Shown here: positions 26,145 to 34,961 of the stretch, piece by piece
Layout: each line of letters begins with the position of its first letter
Numbering within the stretch: the stretch's first letter is position 1
The notes under the pieces: model-generated
The model's database searches: none
Told to the model about the DNA's origin: nothing
Seen by the model: the letters and a program-made list of their open reading frames with translations, nothing else
Assembly (NCBI GenBank): GCA_965203985.1
Contig: CBDBDS010000013.1
Coordinates: forward strand, 1,116,001-1,180,000
DNA from: Bin87 sp965203985
Lineage (GTDB): Bacteria; Chloroflexota; Dehalococcoidia; Lucifugimonadales; UBA3495
Direction of reading: 5' to 3'
DNA: 64,000 nt
Position numbers and translations under genes: made by a program

Positions 26145-26164
26145 ACTTGCAAGAGGAGAACACC

Positions 26165-26746
26165 ATGACCACCCCCGTTGACCCTAACCAGGTTTGTCTC
26201 ACCGGCGAAAACTCGTTCATCCGGCTGTCGCCAGAGGCCGGCGGCGAGCAGACCACCCGCACCAGCCACTGGCGCATCCTCTGGTCGCCCGGCGGCGCGG
26301 GACACGTCCTGTTTCTCAAGAGCGCCGATTTGGAGCGCGATCCCGTGCGCGTCTATTCCGACAACATCGCCATGACGCGCTACCTCCAGGACGAAATCGA
26401 AAGTATGCTGTTCCCGGAGTTCGCCGACCCCAACCTCCCGGTGATCCCCGCGGAGTTCAGCAGGTCAGGCGGCATCGAGAGCGCCTACAACGAGATCGTC
26501 GTCGCATCCACCGAGACGGTGGTGCTCAGCTGGCACGACTTCCTGACGCCCTTCGTGCTCAACAACCCCGCCGGCCCCGAGTCCGGCCGCACGCACGGCG
26601 TGTACAGCTGCTTCTTCCCGGCTCGCAGCGCGCAGATTACGGTAGGTGACCGGGCCCTGAGCGGGGTGGTGTCGCTGGAGGCTCGCGGCGCGGCCCAGAG
26701 CAGCACGGCGTGTTGCGCCTGGTCGGAGACCTGGGTAAAGCCGTGA
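26165..26746 (+). CDS. Hypothetical protein
   Basis: The product has 193 residues from the ATG at 26165 behind AGAGGAGAAC. No family is recognised. It is soluble, with no signal peptide, and appears beta-rich in its first part (FIRLSPEAGG, HWRILWSPGGAGHVLFL) and again in the middle (VVASTETVVLSWHDFLTPFVL). The C-terminal stretch has two adjacent Cys. It stands between the toxin gene and a convergent halogenase-like gene. It resembles single-strand beta-sandwich enzymes in composition, but I would not assign a function. Confidence 0.7.
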   Translation: MTTPVDPNQVCLTGENSFIRLSPEAGGEQTTRTSHWRILWSPGGAGHVLFLKSADLERDPVRVYSDNIAMTRYLQDEIESMLFPEFADPNLPVIPAEFSRSGGIESAYNEIVVASTETVVLSWHDFLTPFVLNNPAGPESGRTHGVYSCFFPARSAQITVGDRALSGVVSLEARGAAQSSTACCAWSETWVKP

Positions 26747-26761
26747 TGCGCTAACCTGGCC

Positions 26762-28342
26762 TCACGGCAACGGGCAGATCGCGCCGTCGACGTACAGGAT
26801 TTGCAGGGCCTGCAGCGCGACTTGTTCGACTTGCTGTGTCGCGGCGGGTTCGAGCCCCTGGCACAGGTTTGCAATCGCCTGTGCGACGGTAGTGTTTCCG
26901 TCCAGCCCGTGCAGCAATCGGGCTACCAGCCCGCTGCACGGGAGCCCCTCGGGGTGGCCGTCGGTTACCAACCCGTAGCCCCACACAAAGTCGCCGTCGG
27001 CCAGCACCGGCTGGCGTTGCAGGACAACGCCGTCCGCCAGACGCGGCCGGTCTTCCGGCCGCAGGGGATGTTCACTCCGGCGCCGTCGTTCTGCCTCGAC
27101 GTTGGTTACGCTTCGGCCGAAGGCGGCCGGCGCCAGGCCGTGGGACAGCACGGCCCGCTCGTATCCGCGGGGCGGTTGGCCCGCCACCGCCTGGATGAAC
27201 GACTGACGCGGGGTCAGGGAGGGGTCGTCATCGAGCAGCCGGCGCGCCTCCCAGAAGTAGGAATCGGCGGTTCGGTTGCTGGAGTAGAACAATCTGGCTA
27301 ACTCTCGAAAGTGACCGTACTCCTTGTAGTACAACTGCTGGTACACCTGTCCCACCGGACCGGCCATATCGGGATCGGACAGCACTGAGGCCACTGCCGC
27401 CGCCGCCAGGGTGCCCGAGGTCAAAGCCAGGTGTACGCCGGATGAAAACAGTGGGTCGATGAAGCATCCGGCATCACCTACCAGGATGTACCCCGGCCCG
27501 TGGAGTTGCCGGCAACGGTACGACCAGTCCCGGACGATTTCCGGTCCCGACACCAGACGGGCGTTCTCAAGCATCTTCGCGGTTTGCGGAGCGGCGGCAA
27601 CCTGAGCATCCAGGAACCCACGCGCGCCAAGACGCCGGATGCCTTCCTGCCCGGTTTCGGCGTCCACCACCGCGCCCACGCTGGACCAGCCGTCGCGCAG
27701 CGGGATGTTCCACATCCAGCCGCTGGATTGAGACTCGATCAGGATATTGCCTTCGTCCGGGGCTTGGAGCCGGTCAGCGCCCTGGTAATACCCGTACACC
27801 GCCAGGTTGCGGAAGAAATCGTCCCACTGCCGCAGGCCCAACTGGCGCGAAAGCAGTCCGCCCTGCCCGCTGGCGTCGACGACGTATAACGCCGGCAGGG
27901 TTTGATCGCCACAGCGCACCGCGACTGCCGTCTGCGCGTCGTCGAGCACGACCTCAGTGGCAGCGCATCCTTCCCGTACGTGCACGCCGGAGCGTCGTGC
28001 GTTGTCGAGGAGGATGGCATCGAACTCGGGCCGCCACACCTGGTACGAATGGGGGTTGGAAGCATTAGTCTCGCTGAAGTACCAGCTCCACGGCTGCCGG
28101 TCCACGCCCCAGATCATGGTGGCGCCGCGCTTCAGCACGAACCCGGCTTGTTGCACCCGTTCCAGCGCGCCAAGATCGTCCAGAATCGGGATGCTGGCCG
28201 GGAGAAGCGATTCGCCCACGTGTTCCCGGGGAAAGCGCTCCCGCTCCAGCAGGGTGACCGAATAACCGCGACGGGCCAGGAGGGTGCTCACGCACGAGCC
28301 GGCCGGGCCTCCGCCGATGACAACGATGGGTGGATCAGGCAT
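26762..28342 (-). CDS. FAD-dependent halogenase-like oxidoreductase
   Basis: The 526 residues have a Rossmann FAD loop IGGGPAG at 9-15, an ERERFPREHVGESLLP segment characteristic of flavin-dependent halogenases, GFVLKRGATMIWG with a Lys at position 71 in the expected catalytic region, and WMWNIP at 209-214, the WxWxIP halogenase signature. About 130 C-terminal residues after VTNVEAERR form an extra domain (LADGVVLQRQPVLADGDFVWGYGL, in parts) that resembles a small winged-helix or carrier-like fold. It could halogenate a phenol or pyrrole, or be a hydroxylase of the same family. There are no NRPS or PKS neighbours. It overlaps the fic stop by 8 bases. Confidence 0.75.
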   Translation of the reverse strand: MPDPPIVVIGGGPAGSCVSTLLARRGYSVTLLERERFPREHVGESLLPASIPILDDLGALERVQQAGFVLKRGATMIWGVDRQPWSWYFSETNASNPHSYQVWRPEFDAILLDNARRSGVHVREGCAATEVVLDDAQTAVAVRCGDQTLPALYVVDASGQGGLLSRQLGLRQWDDFFRNLAVYGYYQGADRLQAPDEGNILIESQSSGWMWNIPLRDGWSSVGAVVDAETGQEGIRRLGARGFLDAQVAAAPQTAKMLENARLVSGPEIVRDWSYRCRQLHGPGYILVGDAGCFIDPLFSSGVHLALTSGTLAAAAVASVLSDPDMAGPVGQVYQQLYYKEYGHFRELARLFYSSNRTADSYFWEARRLLDDDPSLTPRQSFIQAVAGQPPRGYERAVLSHGLAPAAFGRSVTNVEAERRRRSEHPLRPEDRPRLADGVVLQRQPVLADGDFVWGYGLVTDGHPEGLPCSGLVARLLHGLDGNTTVAQAIANLCQGLEPAATQQVEQVALQALQILYVDGAICPLP

Positions 28343-29474
28343 CCGAGGACTGTAAACCGATCGACGATGTCGCTAAGTAGTAGCTGGTGTTGCGTCCACC
28401 GGCTTTGCTTCGCGATAGGATCCCATTCGAGATAAGTTCGTTGATATCTCTCAAAGCCGTATCATGAGAGCATTTGGTTATTTTGGCCCATTTAACGGTA
28501 GTGAGTTTTCCTTCGAATCCATCGAGCAAATGATTGATCATTTGGCGCTGTCTTTCGTTGATGGTAATCCCGGCGATGCGTCTCCAAAATTGCTCTTTGG
28601 TCGTTACGGCGGCAAAGGTCATTTCCGCACTGTCGATGGCCGCGCCAACGCAATGCAGAAACCAAGCCAGCCAACGGGTAACGTCGGTGGAGCTTTTTTG
28701 TGTCCGTTCCAAGGTACTGTAATAGTCACGACGTTTCTTGCGGATTTGAGAGGAAACGCTGTAGAAACGCTGGCTGGCGCCGTCAGCGCGGGCCAACAAC
28801 ATTTCAGAGACGGCCCTGGCAACGCGCCCGTTGCCGTCCTCAAAGGGGTGAATGGTAACGAACCAAAGATGCGCCAGTCCGGCTTTGATAACCGGGTCGG
28901 TATTGGGAGGGGAATTGAACCAGTCGAGAAAAGCACCCATTTCCTCATCAATGCGCGCTGCATCGGGGGCTTCAAAGTGGACCCGTTCCCGGCCGATAGG
29001 TCCGGATACCACTTGCATCGGACCAGCAGTGTCCTGACGCCATTTACCGACGGAGATGTTTCTCATTTCGCTGCGCCCAGTGGGAAACAACGCAGATTGC
29101 CATTTGTACAGGCGCTCTTCGGTCAGCGGCTGGTCGTATCCTTCAGTAGCGTCCAGCATCATCTCAACCGCGCCTTCAACCTTGCGGTCATTATGGTCTA
29201 AACCGCCGACATCGAGGCCCAAACGTCGCGCGACCGAGGAACGGACCTTTTCGGCATCCAGGATTTCTCCCTCGATTTCGCTGGTCTTGACCACTTCTTC
29301 GGTCAGAGCGGCGAGGGACACCTCTTGGCTCGATGGAAAGCCCAATGCCGTCACCTTACCCAGTATGAGGCCCTGGCGATGACGAACGTCGGCCAACTGG
29401 ATGGCCAAATCCTCCACGCGCCAGTGCAAATGTGGCCAATCGGATTGCTCGTGTATGTACATTCTACGCATCAT
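28335..29474 (-). CDS. Fic-domain protein with N-terminal inhibitory helix and DUF4172-like domain
   Basis: The 379-residue protein is a probable AMP transferase. The active-site motif HPFEDGNGR is at 209-217 (His209). An N-terminal TSEIEG at 64-69 matches the [ST]xxxE[GN] inhibitory helix, making it a self-inhibited class II Fic protein. The first 60 residues resemble DUF4172, and the C-terminal 80 residues (TTVKWAKITKCSHDTALRDI region) look like a winged helix. Target unknown. Its end overlaps the halogenase start. Confidence 0.92.
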   Translation of the reverse strand: MMRRMYIHEQSDWPHLHWRVEDLAIQLADVRHRQGLILGKVTALGFPSSQEVSLAALTEEVVKTSEIEGEILDAEKVRSSVARRLGLDVGGLDHNDRKVEGAVEMMLDATEGYDQPLTEERLYKWQSALFPTGRSEMRNISVGKWRQDTAGPMQVVSGPIGRERVHFEAPDAARIDEEMGAFLDWFNSPPNTDPVIKAGLAHLWFVTIHPFEDGNGRVARAVSEMLLARADGASQRFYSVSSQIRKKRRDYYSTLERTQKSSTDVTRWLAWFLHCVGAAIDSAEMTFAAVTTKEQFWRRIAGITINERQRQMINHLLDGFEGKLTTVKWAKITKCSHDTALRDINELISNGILSRSKAGGRNTSYYLATSSIGLQSSDA

Positions 29475-29568
29475 GTGCGTCGATTATCTCGGTAATCTCC
29501 GCAAGACGCAAGCGAAACCAAAGCCAACGATACGCCGCCCGATTAATTTCTGCCGTCTTGGGCCAAGT

Positions 29569-31212
29569 TCAGCGATAATACTGCGAGAACACCGGCTCTT
29601 CGCGGGTGATGATTTCCAGGACGCAGGGTTGGCCGGTAGACGAGATTTTCTTGGCCCTCTCGATGGCCGGCCCGACTTCGTCCGGGTCCGTTACGTGCTC
29701 GGAGTAGGCGCCCAGGGCTTCGGCCATGCGGGCGTACTCGCCGGTGACGTACTTGGTGCCGTACCGCTCCGTTGCCACCGGAATGTTCTTCTCGTAGCCG
29801 CCCATGGCGCCGTTGTTCACGATTACCGTGATGATGCCGAGCTTTTCCCGGGCCGCCGTCTCGAAGTCCGTTCCGGCCATGCCGACCGCCACGTCGCCCA
29901 TCAGGTTGACGCAGGTCTTCTCCGGGAATGCCACTTTCGCGCCCATGGCGTAACCCAGGCCGCTGCCCAGCTGGGTCGAGTTGCCCCAGCCGATGTAACC
30001 CCGGGGAGTAGTGGCCGCGTAAAAGGGCACGATCTGGTCGCGCGGGTTGCCGGAGTCATGGGTGACGATGCTGTTGGCCTTGTCCAGGCGGGCGTTCAGT
30101 TCGTAGACCACACGGTACGGGCTGATGGGAGCGTCGTTGCTGGAAAGCCGGGGCATCCATTCGGCCAGCCACTCTTGCCGCACCTGTCGGATCTCGGCGG
30201 CTACCGATTCGTCGCCGCGCCGGCCGTTTTCGCCCAGCCGATCCTTGACTTCCTCGATCAATTGGCCGAGGACCAGTTTCGCGTCGCCGACGATGATCTC
30301 GTCCAGCGGGTACTCCCCGTTCAGGTCCTTTTCGTCGATGGTGGACTGGATGACGGTCTTGCCGGCCGGAACGGGCGCTGACGCCAGGGTTTTCTGGAAG
30401 CTGGTCCCAATCCCGAAAACCACGTCGCTCTTCGAGAGAAACTCGCCGACCATTTTCGTGCCGGTGTTGCCGCCGGCGCCCAGGGCCAGGGGGTGGTTTT
30501 CCGGGAAACCGCTCTTGCCCAGTGTTGTGGTCATGGTCGGCGCGTTCAGCAACTCGGCCAGCTCCACCAATTCCGGGGTGGCCTCGGCGTACAGCACTCC
30601 CTGGCCGGCGTAGATGATGGGCCGGCGGGCGTTCACCAGCAGGTCGGCGACCCGGGAAACGTCGCGCGGGTCTCCGGCCGAGCGGCGCTTCTGCTGCGGC
30701 AGATAGTGGAACTGTTCCTCGGAGATCTCACCGGCCAGGACGTCGTTCGGCATCTCCACCAGCACCGGGTAAGGCCGGCCGGTGCGGAGTTGCGTGTACG
30801 CGCGGCGCATCAGCTCGGGTATGCGTTCGGTGTGGTTGGCGGAGTCGGCCCACTTGGTGACGCCCTCATAGTTGCGGGCGGCGTCAAAGTCGGACGACAT
30901 CCCATGCCGCCGCGTTCCCGGGTGGTTAGGCACCATCAGCAGGGGTGAGGAGTCCGCGTAGGCTTGCGCGACCCCGGAAAAGGCGTTTTCAATGCCGGGA
31001 CCACCCTGAACGATGACCACGCCGTTCTTGTTGCCGTTGTTGACCCGACTGTAGGCGTCGGCCATGTTGACCGCAGTACGCTCCATGCGGGAGATGATCG
31101 GCCGTATGCCGGCCGCCGCGCAGGCGTCGATCAGGATGTTGTTGGGAAAGCAGAAAACGACGTCCACGCCCTCCCGGACCAGGATGTTGGCGAACGCGGT
31201 CTTACCGTCCAT
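29569..31212 (-). CDS. Thiamine-diphosphate-dependent enzyme, acetolactate-synthase-like
   Basis: The 547 residues have the three-domain layout of ThDP enzymes: an N-terminal pyrimidine-binding domain with the activating Glu in SRMERTAVNMADAYSR, a middle domain, and a C-terminal domain with the cofactor motif from NLMGDVAVGMAG to VIVNNG. Members decarboxylate 2-oxoacids or act in C1 and catechol metabolism; this one cannot be assigned to ilvB since there is no small subunit and the flanks are unrelated. ATG is preceded by GGAGG, and a TATAAT lies about 35 bases further upstream. Confidence 0.85.
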   Translation of the reverse strand: MDGKTAFANILVREGVDVVFCFPNNILIDACAAAGIRPIISRMERTAVNMADAYSRVNNGNKNGVVIVQGGPGIENAFSGVAQAYADSSPLLMVPNHPGTRRHGMSSDFDAARNYEGVTKWADSANHTERIPELMRRAYTQLRTGRPYPVLVEMPNDVLAGEISEEQFHYLPQQKRRSAGDPRDVSRVADLLVNARRPIIYAGQGVLYAEATPELVELAELLNAPTMTTTLGKSGFPENHPLALGAGGNTGTKMVGEFLSKSDVVFGIGTSFQKTLASAPVPAGKTVIQSTIDEKDLNGEYPLDEIIVGDAKLVLGQLIEEVKDRLGENGRRGDESVAAEIRQVRQEWLAEWMPRLSSNDAPISPYRVVYELNARLDKANSIVTHDSGNPRDQIVPFYAATTPRGYIGWGNSTQLGSGLGYAMGAKVAFPEKTCVNLMGDVAVGMAGTDFETAAREKLGIITVIVNNGAMGGYEKNIPVATERYGTKYVTGEYARMAEALGAYSEHVTDPDEVGPAIERAKKISSTGQPCVLEIITREEPVFSQYYR

Positions 31213-31292
31213 GCAGTTGTCCTCCGTTGGATGTCGATAGCCGGGGCATTATACCCGGCGTCCGATGGTGGTTGGCAGGCGCGAGGGCGTGG

Positions 31293-33734
31293 TCAGTTCG
31301 CCTCGGTCAGCGTGCCCGTGCCCATGCTGTTGTCAATGGGGCTGCCGTAGTTCCGGCCGACCAGCAGTCCGATCTGGCGCCTGCCGGTCACGTCGCCGCT
31401 GGCCGCGCAGTTGCGGATGTCACCGCCGTTATCTCCAATAAGTCCCCCCACGTACTCGCTGCCCGATACGGCCCCCGAAGCGACGCTGGCATCCACCACA
31501 CCGACCGTGTTCTGGCCGATGAGGCCACCAACGTAATCAGCCCCCGTCGCGCTTCCTTCCGCAGTGCTGTCACGGATGGATCCTTCTTCGTTGGACCCGA
31601 TCAAACCGGCGACGTAATTGTTCCCCGAAGCTGAGCCGCTGGCATTGCACCCTGTTACGTCACCGCGGTAGTTCTGACCGACCAGCCCACCGACAAAGTC
31701 CTGTGCGCCGGTGGCGTCGCCGCTGGCGCTGCAATCGCTGATGTCAGCGTCGTTGTAGCCCATCAAGCCGCCAACGTTCGTCTCGCCGGCGGCGGCGCCT
31801 CGCGCCTTCCCTGCCTGAACTACCCCATCGTTGTAGCCGACCAATCCGCCCACATTTTCATCGCCCGTGGCCGACCCGTTGGCGACGCTATCCGTGATGG
31901 CGCCGCCATTGCTCCGGCCGACCAATCCGCCCACGTTATCGTTCCCAGTCACGACACCGTCCGCCGAGCTGTTGCTGATAGCGCCTTCACTGTCTCCGAC
32001 CAGCCCGCCCACGTTATCGTTCCCAGTCACGCTGCCGCCCGCCGAGCTGTTGCTGATAGCGCCCTCACTGTCTCCGACCAGCCCGCCGATATTGTCTTCG
32101 CCTTCAACGACGCCGGAGGCCGAGCTATCGGCGATGGACCCGCCCTCTTCGTGGTAACCCACCAGGCCGCCGATGTTGTTGTTACCGGAAACTGTGCCGG
32201 CGGCGGCGCATGAGGTGATGGTTCCGCCATTGTTCCGCCCCACTAGGCCGCCGATATCGTCGGCGCCCTGTACGGTTCCCGATGCGACGCAGTCGCTGAG
32301 GTCGCCGTCGTTGTAACCCACGAGGCCGCCAACCTTGTCGTTTCCGGTGGCTGTGCCTCCGGCAGCGCTATTGACCAGCGAGCCTTCCCCGTTGCGACCG
32401 ATCAGGCCGCCCACGTTGTCCTGTCCAGTGACGGCCCCTTGCGCGCTGCTGTCGCTGATGTCGCCATCGTTGCGACCGATCAGCCCGCCGGCATCGGTTT
32501 TGCCGAAGACGTCGCCACCGGCGGAGCTGCTGCGGATCGTTCCGCCGTTGTCTCTGCCCACCAGCCCGCCGACATGCACGTTTCCGAAGACTGCACCGGT
32601 GGCAACGCCAGAGTCGATGACGCCATTATTGAACCCGGCCAGGCCTCCGACAAAGACCGTGCCGGTCACGTCGCTGTCGGCTGCGCTGTCGCGAACCGCG
32701 CTCCCAAAATTGCTGTCGATACGCCCGACCAGGCCTCCCACGTACCTCATGCCGGCGACGATGCCGCTGGCCACGCTGTCATTGATCCGGCCCCCTTCTT
32801 TGTCGTCCCCCACCAGGCCCCCCACGAAATCATTGCCGGTTACTGCGCCGCTGGTAGCGCAATTCAGTATGCGGCCTCCCTCTTCGTTGTTTCCGACTAA
32901 TCCCCCCACGTAGTCGTGACCGGTGACGCTGACCTGGACCAAGTTGAGGTTCCTGATCACTCCCCCGCTGTTAAACCCGAACAGTCCCACGTAGTCCTGT
33001 TCCGACCGGTTGATGTATAAATTGCTGATGGTGTGCCCGCCGCCTTCGAAGGTTGCTTCGAACAGCAGTTGGTCGTTTGAACTCGAATAGTAGCCCAACG
33101 GCTCCCATCCCAATCCCGAATTCCAATATGCGTCATCGTCATCCGGGATGCCATCGAGATCGCTGTCAAGGTTGAGGTCGGTGATCAATTCGTAACCTTC
33201 GCATCCGCCCACGCTGCATCCCATGTCATCCGCCGGGTCTGGGAAAGCGTCCCGGTATGGAGCCAGGCCGGCCGCATCGTCAGCTACCCCGTCGCCGTCC
33301 ATGTCGTATCGAATGGCGTTCAGTTGCGCCAGATCATAAATCTCGATCAGACCGTCATCATCCGCGTCATAGTCACCGTCGACGACCGCCGCCACCGCCG
33401 CCGCCGGAGTTGGGGTCGGAGGTTCATCCTGCCGGACATCGGGCGTCGGCGTAGGTTCCGGGGTCGCTGTCGGCGGCGCAACCGTCCGGTCTGACAGTAT
33501 GGTTACAGGCGTCGGCGACGGAAATGGTCGTTTGGTCGGTTCAGGCCGCTCACCTACGGATACCGTAGGGCGCGCGATTGTCGCTCGGTCTTGCCCGGAG
33601 CCGGCTCTCGCCGGTTCTTCCTGAGGTTCCGGACCGGAGCACGCCGCCAGAGCGAGCAATGCGACAGCAGTCAATATGCTTGATCTGCATGATTTACCGG
33701 CGGCAAGCGCCAATCGACCTTCCGAGAAACTCAT
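31293..33734 (-). CDS. Lipoprotein with about 21 GLUG repeats
   Basis: Translation is placed at the ATG at 33734 behind AGGGGTG, giving 813 residues; the frame is open upstream to 33905. The signal peptide ends in a lipobox LALAACS. A Pro/Thr-rich linker of about 90 residues (PTPTPD-like) follows, then a calcium-binding-like segment (DDDGLIEIYDLAQLNAIRYD) and the repeats: about 21 copies of roughly 24 residues with the core VGGLVGxN, the GLUG motif, forming a predicted beta-helix. Repeats 12 and 13 are almost identical at DNA level. It is probably surface-anchored and adhesive. The gene encodes no sortase signal. Confidence 0.9.
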   Translation of the reverse strand: MSFSEGRLALAAGKSCRSSILTAVALLALAACSGPEPQEEPARAGSGQDRATIARPTVSVGERPEPTKRPFPSPTPVTILSDRTVAPPTATPEPTPTPDVRQDEPPTPTPAAAVAAVVDGDYDADDDGLIEIYDLAQLNAIRYDMDGDGVADDAAGLAPYRDAFPDPADDMGCSVGGCEGYELITDLNLDSDLDGIPDDDDAYWNSGLGWEPLGYYSSSNDQLLFEATFEGGGHTISNLYINRSEQDYVGLFGFNSGGVIRNLNLVQVSVTGHDYVGGLVGNNEEGGRILNCATSGAVTGNDFVGGLVGDDKEGGRINDSVASGIVAGMRYVGGLVGRIDSNFGSAVRDSAADSDVTGTVFVGGLAGFNNGVIDSGVATGAVFGNVHVGGLVGRDNGGTIRSSSAGGDVFGKTDAGGLIGRNDGDISDSSAQGAVTGQDNVGGLIGRNGEGSLVNSAAGGTATGNDKVGGLVGYNDGDLSDCVASGTVQGADDIGGLVGRNNGGTITSCAAAGTVSGNNNIGGLVGYHEEGGSIADSSASGVVEGEDNIGGLVGDSEGAISNSSAGGSVTGNDNVGGLVGDSEGAISNSSADGVVTGNDNVGGLVGRSNGGAITDSVANGSATGDENVGGLVGYNDGVVQAGKARGAAAGETNVGGLMGYNDADISDCSASGDATGAQDFVGGLVGQNYRGDVTGCNASGSASGNNYVAGLIGSNEEGSIRDSTAEGSATGADYVGGLIGQNTVGVVDASVASGAVSGSEYVGGLIGDNGGDIRNCAASGDVTGRRQIGLLVGRNYGSPIDNSMGTGTLTEAN

Positions 33735-33928
33735 TACGGTGCACCCCTGCCTGGACGCCTCTGGGACGCCGCGTATCCATGTTGCAAAGTACCGGGACAA
33801 TCCTGTCCCGCCGGAACTGGGCTTTTCCATGGGCCAAGGCATTATACTTGCGTTCCACCCCCTGGCATTACTGCCGGTACGGATTCGCGTTATCATAATG
33901 CGCACTGTAACCAGCAGGAGGAGTTGAA

Positions 33929-34363
33929 ATGCCCGAGTATATTCCGTCGACCAGGGATTGGGTGCGTGAGCAGGTCGATTTGTACGAAAGCAGCGGCGGC
34001 ACCGAAGGGACCACGTTGCGAGACACGGGCCTGCCCGTAATCATCGTTACCAACCGCGGCAACAAGACCGGCGCCATTCGCAAAACCCCGCTGATGCGCG
34101 TGAAGGTCGGCGACGCCTACGTGTTGGTGGGTTCGCAAGGAGGCGCGCCGCGCAATCCCGTGTGGGTTTACAACCTGCGCGCTGACGCAGATGTCGAAAT
34201 TCGGGACGAGACGGATGTGTACGCCATGCGCGTCCGCGAAGTCACCGAGGCGGACGAACGCGCCCGGCTCTGGGCCGCATCCGTCGAGGCGTTTCCTCCC
34301 TACGAGGAATACCAGGGCCGCACTTCCAGAACGATACCGGTTTTCGTGGCGGAACCCGTCTGA
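33929..34363 (+). CDS. DDN-family deazaflavin (F420)-dependent oxidoreductase
   Basis: A 144-residue protein of the nitroreductase/DDN family with the typical LRDTGLPVIIVTNRGNKTG segment, a KTPLMRVKVGD strand, SQGGAPRNPVWVYNLRAD and a C-terminal PPYEEYQGRTSRTIPVF. Such proteins bind F420H2 and reduce quinones or xenobiotics. RBS AGGAGG precedes ATG. It suggests that the organism makes F420. Confidence 0.9.
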   Translation: MPEYIPSTRDWVREQVDLYESSGGTEGTTLRDTGLPVIIVTNRGNKTGAIRKTPLMRVKVGDAYVLVGSQGGAPRNPVWVYNLRADADVEIRDETDVYAMRVREVTEADERARLWAASVEAFPPYEEYQGRTSRTIPVFVAEPV

Positions 34364-34453
34364 GCGCATCGGGCGTCTTGGCCCGCGCAAGGGCGTTCAG
34401 CGCCGTCTACGGCGCCGAAAACCGTGATTTTCCGATTCAGGCGGTGAAAATCG

Positions 34454-34482
34454 TTGTTTGCCGCCGTTGATGCAAGTATAGT
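34454..34482 (+). promoter_or_regulatory. Promoter upstream of the zinc-ribbon gene
   Basis: TTGTTT (34454-34459), a 17-base spacer and TATAGT (34477-34482), about 110 bases upstream of the GTG start. Confidence 0.5.
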
Positions 34483-34590
34483 ATTGGCAGCGAAATTGCG
34501 CCGGTTCTCCTTCCTTGGGTATTGTATTCGCCGTGCCCGACGAAACAGACCTAGCGTGTGCACTGCGATTACCAACCAGGGGGATTAACC

Positions 34591-34908
34591 GTGGCCCTTT
34601 CCGACATGACCCTAGAATGCAGCGACTGCGGAGCAGAGTTTCTCTTCACCGTAGGCGAACAGGAATTTTATGCCTCGCGAGGCTTCACCAATCATCCGAA
34701 ACGGTGTGTTTCGTGCAGGAACGCCCGACGAGGGCAGCCTCGTGACAACTTCGGCGGCGGTGGCGGCGGCGGATTCGGCGGCGGCCAGCGGGAATCTTTC
34801 CCCATCGTTTGCAGCAATTGCGGAGCGGATGCAACCGTTCCGTTCCGTCCGCGCGGCGACCGCCCGGTGTACTGCAGCGATTGCTTTAGCCGGATGCGAA
34901 ATTCCTGA
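34591..34908 (+). CDS. Double zinc-ribbon protein with CxxC-x17-CxxC domain
   Basis: Start is GTG 34591 behind AGGGGGATT; the product is 105 residues. The N-terminal ribbon uses CSDC and CVSC around a FTVGEQEFYASRGF segment (zf-trcl type). A Gly-rich linker follows, then a second ribbon with CSNC, exactly 17 residues, and CSDC. It probably binds nucleic acid or protein. The class is known and the function is not. It has its own promoter. Confidence 0.85.
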   Translation: MALSDMTLECSDCGAEFLFTVGEQEFYASRGFTNHPKRCVSCRNARRGQPRDNFGGGGGGGFGGGQRESFPIVCSNCGADATVPFRPRGDRPVYCSDCFSRMRNS

Positions 34909-34961
34909 GGCCGGCGGCTTGGCCTCAGGCTCGTCTCCGACCTGAGGCCGCCGCGACCGCC

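Noticed and set aside
31300..33000. CRISPR-like array
   Set aside because: The periodic DNA is protein-coding GLUG repeats in one open frame; unit length and divergence do not fit a CRISPR.
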